From an uncultured Ruminococcus sp. (GTDB lineage Bacteria > Bacillota_A > Clostridia > Oscillospirales > Acutalibacteraceae): a stretch of 7,707 nucleotides of DNA. Shown piece after piece: positions 1 through 5,958 of the stretch. The stretch is taken from assembly GCA_902773395.1 (NCBI GenBank), contig CACYEJ010000042.1, positions 1-7,707 on the forward strand, written 5' to 3'. Each line of letters begins with the position of its first letter. Position 1 is the first letter of the stretch. A program made the position numbers and the translations under genes. Below the pieces are notes generated by a model. That model saw only the letters and a list, made by a program, of their open reading frames with translations. It was not told the origin of the DNA and searched no databases.

Positions 1-14
1 TAATATCATGAATA

Positions 15-55
15 AAAAACACCTTGCCGTGGAATAATCCATGTGAGGTGTTTTT
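15..55 (+). terminator. Terminator-like hairpin overlapping the ribosome binding site of the first gene
   Basis: Positions 15-24 (AAAAACACCT) are the exact reverse complement of 46-55 (AGGTGTTTTT). Inside, 30-33 (TGGA) pairs with 38-41 (TCCA) around the loop ATAA, and a few G-U or C-G pairs can bridge the two stems. The A-run before and T-run after the stem are typical of a bidirectional intrinsic terminator, probably for a gene left of the window. The T-run touches the ATG at 56, and the Shine-Dalgarno GAGGTG (45-50) lies in the 3' arm. The structure could therefore also restrict transcription into, or translation of, the downstream operon. The pairing is seen directly; the role is inference. 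Confidence 0.65.
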
Positions 56-406
56 ATGAATATTCTGAGAAACGATACTGTGCTGTGTACTAAAAAAAGA
101 CTTTTTTTGCTTTTTATGCTGAATATGTCCGATTGGCTGTGTACTTTGGCTCTCCTTGCTACAGGATTATTTGAAGAAGCTAATCCTCTTATGCGAAAAG
201 TTATCTCCAGTCCGCCGCTTGGCTTTGCGGTTAAGGTGCTGTTTCCGCTTCTGTTTGTCCTTGCCGCTATTAACAAGGTAAAGGACGCCGACGAAAGACA
301 GCTCCTAGTTTCAAATAATATCGCTTTGCTGGGTGTTTCGGTGTATCTGCTATTAAATATTTATCATATTATATGTTTTGTAATGTTATATCTTATTGGA
401 GTTTAA
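56..406 (+). CDS. Small integral membrane protein, DUF5658-like
   Basis: This 116-residue protein has three probable membrane segments, at about residues 16-38, 54-73 and 86-114. Its layout matches DUF5658-type proteins: an N-x-x-D pair in the first helix (N23, D26), an E-A-N-P-L-M motif after it (41-46), and a lysine in the second helix (K60). The biochemical role of that family is not known to me. The start at 56 is chosen because GAGGTG sits 5 nt upstream; later ATGs at 116 and 125 would cut into the first helix and lack a ribosome binding site. The stop lies 6 bp before the ABC-F gene, whose ribosome binding site overlaps the last codons, so the two are probably cotranscribed and coupled. 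Family assignment comes from motif recall and was not searched. Confidence 0.75.
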   Translation: MNILRNDTVLCTKKRLFLLFMLNMSDWLCTLALLATGLFEEANPLMRKVISSPPLGFAVKVLFPLLFVLAAINKVKDADERQLLVSNNIALLGVSVYLLLNIYHIICFVMLYLIGV

Positions 407-412
407 AATAAT

Positions 413-2353
413 ATGGCTGTTTTAACCGTTAGCAATCTCTCCAAAACCTTTGTGGAGAGAACGCTTTTTGAAAATATTTCATTTCATCTTGAAAAGGACG
501 ACAAGGTAGGATTAATCGGTGCTAACGGCGTCGGTAAGACTACGCTGTTTCGAATTATTACCGGTCAGGTGATGCCGTCGGGCGGCGGCGTTTCTAAAGA
601 GAAAAATCTTACCGTTGGATATATGGAGCAGCATAGCTGTTCTACCCCCGACAGAACCGTTTATAACGAATTGCTGAGTATCTTTGAGCCGCTCATTAAG
701 GACGAAAAAAGACTTGACGAGATTGCTTTTCTTCTCGAAAATCATATCGGCGATACAAACGAGCTTATCTCGGAACAGTTCGCTTTGCGTGAACGGTTCG
801 AGCGAGAGGGCGGTCTTACTTACGTCAGCAGAACTAAGGCGGCTTTAAATGGTCTTGGTTTTACGAACGACGAGTTCTATCTCCCTACGGAACGTCTGAG
901 CGGCGGTCAGCGTTCAAAGCTTTGTCTGGCTAAGCTGCTTCTGAGCGGTGCGGATATTTTGCTGCTGGACGAGCCTACTAATCATCTCGATATATCTGCT
1001 GTTAATTGGCTTGAAAAATTTGTCAAGGAGTATCGTGGTACGGTGCTTGTTGTGTCGCATGACAGATATTTTCTCGATGCCGTGACCAATAAAACGCTTG
1101 AAATTGAGCATGGTAAATCTCAGATGTACATAGGTAATTACTCCGTATTTATGGAGAAAAAACAGAAGCAGCAGGAAATTCTCGAAGCTCAGTACGAGAA
1201 CCGCATCAAGGAAATTTCCCGAATTGAGGGTATTGTCGAGCAGCAGAAGCGGTGGGGCACGGAACGAAATTATATCACCGCCGCAAGCAAGCAGAAACAG
1301 ATTGACCGCCTGAAAGAGGAGCTTGTTGCACCCGATAAGGAGCTGGAGCAGATTCATTTCAAATTTACCCCCAAGTGCGACACGGGAAACGATGTCCTTA
1401 TCTGCGAAAATCTGTCAAAGTCGTTCGGCAATAAACGGCTGTTTGATGATGTGAATATTCATATCAGAAAGGGCGAGCGTGTGTTTATTTTGGGCGAAAA
1501 CGGCTGCGGAAAAACAACCTTGCTTAAAATTATTCAGCGTGTGTATAATCAGGACTGCGGCACTGTTATTCTGGGGGCAAATGTCGAAACAGGTTATTTT
1601 GACCAGGTGCAGAGTAATCTTCATTTGGAGAAATCTGCACTGGACGAGGTGTGGGACGAATTTCCGCATTTGACCGAAACTGAGGTGCGTACTGCTTTGG
1701 GTAGGTTCCTCTTCAAGGGCGACAACGTGTTTAGACAGATGAGGGAAATGAGCGGCGGCGAAAGAGCTAGAATTGCTCTGCTTAAACTTATGCTTAAAGG
1801 CGGAAATTTCCTGCTGCTGGACGAGCCTACCAATCATCTCGATACGGGTTTTAGAGAGCAGTTGGAACAGACGCTGCTTGACTATACAGGCACTATGCTT
1901 ATTGTGTCGCATGACCGATATTTTATTAACAAGCTTGCGGACAGAATTCTTGTCCTCAGCAAAAACGGCGTTACGGAGTATCTCGGCAACTATGACTATT
2001 ATCTCGAAAAGACAAACGAAACCTTTGACAAGGGTATTTTTAAAGAGTCAGAGAGAAAGTCTGAGGTTAGCAAAAATCAAAACGACTACCGTATGCGAAA
2101 GGAAAAACAGTCCAACATTCGAAAAGCAAAAACACGTCTGAAACGTTGTGAGGACGACATCGCTCAAACCGAAGAACAAATTGCAGCGTTGCAGGAGCTG
2201 CTGCAAGGTGAAGAGGTACTAGCCGATTATGAAAAGCTTTTGGAGCATACTCAGCAGCTTGAACAGCTTAATTTGAAGCTTGAAAGTCTTTATGAGGAGT
2301 GGGAAGAGGCAAGCGTACTTCTTGAAAGCGAGCAGGAAGGAGTGAATACATGA
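413..2353 (+). CDS. ABC-F family ATP-binding protein (ribosome-associated ATPase, YdiF/Uup-like)
   Basis: This 646-residue soluble protein has two fused ABC ATPase domains and no membrane segments. Domain 1 has Walker A GANGVGKTT (36-44), signature LSGGQ (162-166), Walker B with D186/E187 in LLLDEPTNHLD, and switch histidine H216. Domain 2 has GENGCGKTT (361-369), MSGGE (446-450), D470/E471 in the same Walker B motif, and H500. Between them, at about 235-315, is a charged helical linker in the place where ABC-F proteins contact P-site tRNA. A charged coiled coil fills about 545-646. ABC-F proteins act on ribosomes as translation factors or antibiotic-resistance factors, not as transporters. 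Length and C-terminal coil resemble housekeeping YdiF/Uup types more than resistance types, but the subfamily is inferred. All catalytic residues are intact. The ribosome binding site GGAG (398-401) has a long 11-nt spacer. The stop overlaps the next start as ATGA. Confidence 0.95.
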   Translation: MAVLTVSNLSKTFVERTLFENISFHLEKDDKVGLIGANGVGKTTLFRIITGQVMPSGGGVSKEKNLTVGYMEQHSCSTPDRTVYNELLSIFEPLIKDEKRLDEIAFLLENHIGDTNELISEQFALRERFEREGGLTYVSRTKAALNGLGFTNDEFYLPTERLSGGQRSKLCLAKLLLSGADILLLDEPTNHLDISAVNWLEKFVKEYRGTVLVVSHDRYFLDAVTNKTLEIEHGKSQMYIGNYSVFMEKKQKQQEILEAQYENRIKEISRIEGIVEQQKRWGTERNYITAASKQKQIDRLKEELVAPDKELEQIHFKFTPKCDTGNDVLICENLSKSFGNKRLFDDVNIHIRKGERVFILGENGCGKTTLLKIIQRVYNQDCGTVILGANVETGYFDQVQSNLHLEKSALDEVWDEFPHLTETEVRTALGRFLFKGDNVFRQMREMSGGERARIALLKLMLKGGNFLLLDEPTNHLDTGFREQLEQTLLDYTGTMLIVSHDRYFINKLADRILVLSKNGVTEYLGNYDYYLEKTNETFDKGIFKESERKSEVSKNQNDYRMRKEKQSNIRKAKTRLKRCEDDIAQTEEQIAALQELLQGEEVLADYEKLLEHTQQLEQLNLKLESLYEEWEEASVLLESEQEGVNT

Positions 2354-2865
2354 AAATCACAATCTCATTAGGCGGCGACAATGAAAAAGCCCCTTACCGA
2401 AGAGCTCCCAAGCCTATACATAAAAAGCCGTGGTTCTGGTTATTGATAGTGCTGATTGCATCTGTTGCCGTTAAGATGACCACGAAGAGTCAGCCTATGA
2501 CGAGATTTTTAAACTCGGAAAACGATGATGTTTCATCAACTTTTTCATTCGATTCGAAATCTGATAAGTTATCTGAAAAAAACGAGCAAAATAATGCCAA
2601 CGAAATACCTGAAAATCTGCCCGATGAAGAAAATAATGAGTCAGAAGAATTTAAAACGGCTACCGTCAACGAACAGGGAAAAACTATATTCCATTTTATT
2701 TTAAATACTTCAAATAAGAAATATCACTATAAGGAATGTAACGGAGTGAAAAAGATGTCCGATGCAAACCGTAAGGATACCGATATAGAAGCGGACAGCT
2801 TTGCCGAAGCAAAAGAAATTATCGAAGAACAGGGCTATGAGCTTTGCGGACTATGCGACAGGTGA
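2350..2865 (+). CDS. Single-pass membrane protein with outward-facing His/Cys (zinc-site-like) C-terminal domain
   Basis: This protein has 171 residues. A basic N-terminus (about 1-27, rich in K/R) precedes one hydrophobic helix (about 28-43), so the rest should lie outside the cytoplasm by the positive-inside rule. An acidic, low-complexity linker (about 50-105) follows. The C-terminal 60 residues read like the small domain found at the end of some Clostridia nucleases and hydrolases: F-I-L-N-T, then H126-x3-C130, then G-Y-x-L-C166-x2-C169. H126, C130, C166 and C169 would form one metal site, as in Ada-type domains; this is inferred from spacing. No enzyme domain is present. The start overlaps the ABC-F stop (ATGA) and has the strong site AAGGAG 7 nt upstream. 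The next gene begins 20 bp later. Function is unknown to me. Confidence 0.8.
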   Translation: MKITISLGGDNEKAPYRRAPKPIHKKPWFWLLIVLIASVAVKMTTKSQPMTRFLNSENDDVSSTFSFDSKSDKLSEKNEQNNANEIPENLPDEENNESEEFKTATVNEQGKTIFHFILNTSNKKYHYKECNGVKKMSDANRKDTDIEADSFAEAKEIIEEQGYELCGLCDR

Positions 2866-2874
2866 GGAAGAGGG
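2864..2874 (+). promoter_or_regulatory. Ribosome binding site supporting the ATG at 2886
   Basis: The purine run GAGGAAGAGGG straddles the stop codon of the preceding gene and ends 11 nt before ATG 2886. Upstream in-frame candidates, TTG 2844 and ATG 2853, have no comparable site and would add a hydrophilic, basic extension (R-x-x-R-x-x-R-K-R) ahead of the first membrane helix. This decides the start of the CNNM/CorC gene and suggests coupling to the upstream gene. Confidence 0.6.
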
Positions 2875-2885
2875 ATAGTTATATT

Positions 2886-4139
2886 ATGCAAAACATAATA
2901 ATGGTGACAGCTATTATTATATTGGTTGTGTTATCTGCTTTTTTCAGCTCCATGGAAACAGCTATAAATTCTTGCAGCCGTGCAAGACTTCAAAATATGG
3001 AAGAAAAGGAAATTAAAGGCAGCTCTACCGCTATCAAATTTCTGGACGAGTACGACAAGGCTATCACAACGCTGCTTATCGGGAATAATATTGTCAACAT
3101 AGGTGCGTCGTCAATCGCAACAATTTTGTGTACCAATCTGCTTGGCTCATACGGTGCGGCGGTTAGTACCGGTGTGCTTACGCTGATTATCCTTACATTC
3201 GGTGAGATTATTCCAAAATGCTACGCAAAGGAGAACAGCGAGAAAATGGCTGTAAGATTTTCTGCTGTTGTGTATTTTTTAATGGTAGTGCTTACCCCGT
3301 TGTCGTTGATGTTTATAAAGCTGAATTCTCTTGCTATGCGAATTTCAGGCAGCGGAAAGGATACCCCGTCTGTCACCGAGGACGAGCTGAAATATATCAT
3401 CGAGTCGATTGAAGAGGAAGGCGTGCTTGAAGAAGCCGAAAGCGAAATGGTTCAATCTGCTCTTGAATTTGACGAAAAAACCGTGTTGGAAATCCTCACT
3501 CCGAGAGTTGATGTTATCTCAATTGACATTGACGACAGCAGCGAGGACAATCGAAAAATTATCCTTGCAGAGAGGTTCTCACGTATTCCGGTTTATAAGG
3601 ACAGTATTGATAATATTATCGGTATTCTTCATACAAGGGATTATCTGGAACTGCTCTCACGGGGCGAAAAGCCTGATATTGGGCAGCTTATGACAGAGCC
3701 GTACTTTGTGTATAAAACTCGAAAGCTATCGGCACTGCTTTCCGACTTTAAACGCAAGCGAACACACATAGCGATTGTTGCGGACGAATACGGCGGCATG
3801 CTGGGTATTGTCACAATGGAGGACTTATTGGAGGAGCTTGTGGGTGAAATATGGGACGAGGACGAGGAAATCGAATTGCAGTGCCGGAAAATTTCCGATG
3901 ACTGCTACGAGGTAAGCGGTGATATGCAGCTTGACGATTTGCTGGAGCTTTTTGATATTCCCGAAAAGAACGTTGACACTAAGAGCCATTCCGTGGGCGG
4001 CTGGGTGTTTGAGAAGCTGGGGATTATTCCCGAAAAGGGGCAGACTTTGGAGATGAACGGTTTGTCAATTAAGGTTGTGGATATTTCCGATAAGAGAATA
4101 GGTAAATTGATTATTAAGAAATTGGCAGATAGTGAGTGA
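2886..4139 (+). CDS. CNNM/CorC (HlyC/CorC, DUF21) family transporter with CBS domains, putative Mg2+ exporter
   Basis: From ATG 2886 the protein has 417 residues, normal for this family. The CNNM/DUF21 membrane domain (about 1-150) has its three landmark motifs: F-F-S-S-M-E-T-A (19-26), I-G-N-N-I-V-N-I-G (65-73) and F-G-E-I-I-P-K (105-111). A CBS pair follows (about 200-262 and 266-323, including R-I-P-V-Y and V-A-D-E-Y-G-G), then a CorC_HlyC C-terminal domain (about 335-412). Related bacterial proteins (CorB, and MpfA of Bacillus) export or exchange Mg2+ at the cytoplasmic membrane, with the CBS pair sensing Mg-ATP. The older label 'hemolysin' is not supported by anything here. All expected motifs are intact. 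It is the last gene of the operon; no clear terminator follows it in the 176 bp before the next gene. Confidence 0.93.
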   Translation: MQNIIMVTAIIILVVLSAFFSSMETAINSCSRARLQNMEEKEIKGSSTAIKFLDEYDKAITTLLIGNNIVNIGASSIATILCTNLLGSYGAAVSTGVLTLIILTFGEIIPKCYAKENSEKMAVRFSAVVYFLMVVLTPLSLMFIKLNSLAMRISGSGKDTPSVTEDELKYIIESIEEEGVLEEAESEMVQSALEFDEKTVLEILTPRVDVISIDIDDSSEDNRKIILAERFSRIPVYKDSIDNIIGILHTRDYLELLSRGEKPDIGQLMTEPYFVYKTRKLSALLSDFKRKRTHIAIVADEYGGMLGIVTMEDLLEELVGEIWDEDEEIELQCRKISDDCYEVSGDMQLDDLLELFDIPEKNVDTKSHSVGGWVFEKLGIIPEKGQTLEMNGLSIKVVDISDKRIGKLIIKKLADSE

Positions 4140-4146
4140 TGATAGA

Positions 4147-4164
4147 TTATTAGTATATTTTTCT
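4147..4164 (+). repeat. Left copy of an imperfect 18-bp direct repeat flanking the acyltransferase gene
   Basis: TTATTAGTATATTTTTCT here matches 5428-5445 (TTATTAGTATAAATTTCT) at 16 of 18 positions, including an exact 11-mer at the start. The copies enclose the AT-rich gene at 4316-5392. The repeat is seen in the sequence; whether it marks an insertion boundary is open, because AT-rich matches arise easily by chance. The rest of 4140-4315 has no convincing promoter or terminator. Confidence 0.4.
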
Positions 4165-4315
4165 AAATTATGTGTTTTATTTAATCATCATAATGCTGGG
4201 GTTGATTGTGGTATGCGTAAATGTTGGTTGGTATGTTGAATACTATCGATAAAACGCAGACTAATTGAAAGTAATATGTTATGATGAAATCAAGTAGAAC
4301 GGAGGACGAGTTATT

Positions 4316-5392
4316 ATGAGAGGCGTAAAAGAAAGGAACAGTTCATTTGAACTATTGAGAATCATTTCAATGATTATGATTACAATTCACCATTTATCGC
4401 TTGCAGTTGGTATTAGAGATTCAAATCTATATATTAGAATGTGGGGTCAATTCTTTTGCATTGGTGGTAAACTTGGTGTGAATTGCTTTGTTTTAATCAG
4501 TGCTTACTTTCTGTGCACTAGTTCTTTCCGCATGGAACGAGTTCTAAAAACTCACTCAAAAGTATTGTTATATGGGTTTATTGGACTAGGTATTGGAATA
4601 GTATTTATGAGAGAAAATTTGACAATAATTGCTATATTGAAATCTTTTTTTCCTGTAATTTTTAATCATTATTGGTTTGTAACTACATATATAGGAATGA
4701 TTTTGCTTTCACCTATTTTAAATATGTTTTTGAGATGTATTGACAAACAAAAACATGAGATTGTTATAGTGATTTTACTATTTTTATTTAGTATAATTCC
4801 AACATTTACTGCACAAAACACATTTAACAGTGATTTAGGCTGGTTTGTATTTTTGTATATTGTTGCGGCATATATAAAAAAGTACAATTTTAAATGGAAG
4901 TCTTTTTTATCAAGAGGCTATATTTGCCCAATAATATGGATTTTGATTTATTTAGCTTCTGTAGTTTTTACAATAGGTGAACATTGGATACCCGCATTAA
5001 AAGAAGGAACAAACTTTTTTTCAGGTATGGTTGTTTTTCCACAATTTTTAAATTCACTTTCTCTTTTCTTGTATTTTGAAAAGAAGGAAACAAAAAGTAA
5101 AATTGTTGATTTTTTTGGGCGGCATAGTTTTGCATGTTATCTGATTCAAAGTAACTTTTTCATTTATATGTTACGAATACAATTAACTGAGTATGTTTTC
5201 AGTAAAAGTTTAGTATATCTATATCCGATTGTTATGTTATTGATGAGTTGCAGCATATTTTTATTTTGTGCTATTGCAGATGTTCCTGTTCAGAGTTTTT
5301 TAGATTGTTCTATAGTAAAAAAAATTCAATTAAAGATTGAAAGAATAGCAAACAACTCATTTTATGGTTTAGTCAATTTGTGTTTTAAGTAA
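4316..5392 (+). CDS. Acyltransferase family 3 integral membrane protein (OafA/WecH-like O-acyltransferase)
   Basis: This 358-residue protein has about ten hydrophobic segments. It opens with the family's typical E-R-N-S-S-F-E-L-L-R-I followed by H25-H26 in the first helix, then G-K-L-G-V-N-C-F-V-L-I-S-A-Y-F (51-65) and H-Y-W-F-V-T-T-Y (118-125). Members move acyl groups, usually acetyl, onto sugars of cell-surface polysaccharides or glycolipids; the substrate here cannot be told. No SGNH domain is fused to it. The ribosome binding site GGAGGA (4301-4306) fits the start. Base use differs from its neighbours: a sample line (4861-4920) is 28% GC, against 53% for 901-960 in the ABC-F gene, and it is rich in ATA, TTT and AAA-type codons. 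With the flanking repeat and its solitary position this suggests horizontal acquisition, which is inference. Confidence 0.88.
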   Translation: MRGVKERNSSFELLRIISMIMITIHHLSLAVGIRDSNLYIRMWGQFFCIGGKLGVNCFVLISAYFLCTSSFRMERVLKTHSKVLLYGFIGLGIGIVFMRENLTIIAILKSFFPVIFNHYWFVTTYIGMILLSPILNMFLRCIDKQKHEIVIVILLFLFSIIPTFTAQNTFNSDLGWFVFLYIVAAYIKKYNFKWKSFLSRGYICPIIWILIYLASVVFTIGEHWIPALKEGTNFFSGMVVFPQFLNSLSLFLYFEKKETKSKIVDFFGRHSFACYLIQSNFFIYMLRIQLTEYVFSKSLVYLYPIVMLLMSCSIFLFCAIADVPVQSFLDCSIVKKIQLKIERIANNSFYGLVNLCFK

Positions 5393-5427
5393 TTTTGGTT
5401 TTCTATGAATAATCCAGGTTTAAATAT

Positions 5428-5445
5428 TTATTAGTATAAATTTCT
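5428..5445 (+). repeat. Right copy of the imperfect 18-bp direct repeat
   Basis: This partner of the repeat at 4147-4164 lies 35 bp after the acyltransferase stop codon. It contains a weak AT-only dyad (ATTTAT/ATAAAT, 5426-5431 and 5436-5441). No GC-rich terminator hairpin is visible between 5393 and 5565. Confidence 0.4.
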
Positions 5446-5490
5446 CTATTTTAAACTCTGCTGTTCTACTGTGTCGTTTTGATGAGTGTA

Positions 5491-5496
5491 TATAAT
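5491..5496 (+). promoter_or_regulatory. Possible -10 element for the XRE regulator
   Basis: There is a perfect TATAAT 70 bp upstream of the ATG at 5566, with a TG dinucleotide at 5487-5488 that is one base too far away for a standard extended -10. No good -35 hexamer lies 16-19 bp upstream. A separate promoter is expected, because the preceding gene appears to be foreign in composition. Confidence 0.35.
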
Positions 5497-5565
5497 TAAA
5501 AAAGTAGGAATAAAAACGATAAAGCGGTGAAGCAGATATAGTAGAATTATATAGGGTGATACGAT

Positions 5566-5883
5566 ATGATGAATAAAACGAAATTTATCGACAGGCTGGT
5601 CAAGCTTAGAATGAATAAAGGTGTATCGGCAAGGGATATGAGTCTTTCGCTTGGGCAGAATGCCAGCTATATAAACAACATTGAGAGCGGAAAAAACTTC
5701 CCGACAATGCAGGCTTTTTTCTACATCTGTGAATACTTCAAAATCACACCAAAGGAATTCTTTGATATGGACGTAACAGATCCGCCAAAGTCTAAGGAAC
5801 TTATGGAGGTTACTAAAGACCTCAGCTATGAGCAGCTTGAAATGCTGATACGCCTTATTAAAAGCTTTAAAAATAAAAAATAA
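5566..5883 (+). CDS. XRE-family helix-turn-helix transcriptional regulator
   Basis: This 105-residue cytoplasmic protein has a Cro/C1-type HTH over about residues 7-66. It begins F-I-D-R-L-V-K-L-R, has S-A-R-D-M-S-L-S-L-G as the first HTH helix region and N-A-S-Y-I-N-N-I-E-S-G as the recognition helix, and ends I-T-P-K-E-F-F. The remaining 40 residues form a short charged helix (E-Q-L-E-M-L-I-R-L-I-K), probably for dimerisation; there is no sensor or peptidase domain. AGGGTG (5553-5558) gives a 7-nt spacer to ATG 5566; the adjacent ATG 5569 is an alternative start. Its GC content is like that of the wider chromosome, unlike the acyltransferase before it. Targets are unknown; autoregulation or control of the neighbouring acyltransferase or lipoprotein are only possibilities. 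Confidence 0.88.
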   Translation: MMNKTKFIDRLVKLRMNKGVSARDMSLSLGQNASYINNIESGKNFPTMQAFFYICEYFKITPKEFFDMDVTDPPKSKELMEVTKDLSYEQLEMLIRLIKSFKNKK

Positions 5884-5895
5884 TCTGAAAAAAAT

Positions 5896-5935
5896 ATACG
5901 GCAGCTTTTCTAATATATATGAAAAGCTGCCATAT
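5896..5935. terminator. Bidirectional intrinsic terminator between convergent genes
   Basis: GGCAGCTTTTC (5900-5910) is the exact reverse complement of GAAAAGCTGCC (5921-5931), with a 10-nt AT-only loop. Three more pairs can form outside it (5896-5898 with 5933-5935) after one mismatch. A T-rich tail follows on the + strand (5935-5941), and the A-run at 5888-5894 gives a strong T-run on the - strand. It lies 12 bp past the XRE stop and about 24 bp past the end of the convergent lipoprotein gene, so it can serve both. Confidence 0.9.
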
Positions 5936-5958
5936 TTATTTAATCTGTGAATGATATG

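Noticed and set aside
914..1357. Open frame on the - strand opposite the ABC-F gene, also others at 512-745 and 1415-1912
   Set aside because: They lie wholly antisense to a gene with intact ABC motifs. Their translations have no recognisable domain, and parts simply mirror the repeated Walker B/H-loop segments.
961..1840. Near-identical DNA segments within the ABC-F gene (around 961-993 and 1811-1843)
   Set aside because: They encode the same Walker B motif (L-L-D-E-P-T-N-H-L-D) in the two homologous ATPase domains, so they are not a separate repeat element.
2844..2885. Longer N-terminus for the CNNM protein from TTG 2844 or ATG 2853
   Set aside because: It overlaps the preceding gene, lacks a ribosome binding site and adds a charged stretch absent from the family. 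ATG 2886 has a purine-rich site upstream.
4185..4287. Inverted repeat TCATCATAA (4185-4193) / TTATGATGA (4279-4287)
   Set aside because: Nine bp at 85 bp separation in AT-rich DNA is likely to be chance, and the low-complexity arms give no clear role.
4140..4315. Expected terminator after the CNNM gene and promoter for the acyltransferase
   Set aside because: No GC-containing hairpin with a T-run and no paired -35/-10 at proper spacing could be found. TATGAT at 4280-4285 lacks a -35.
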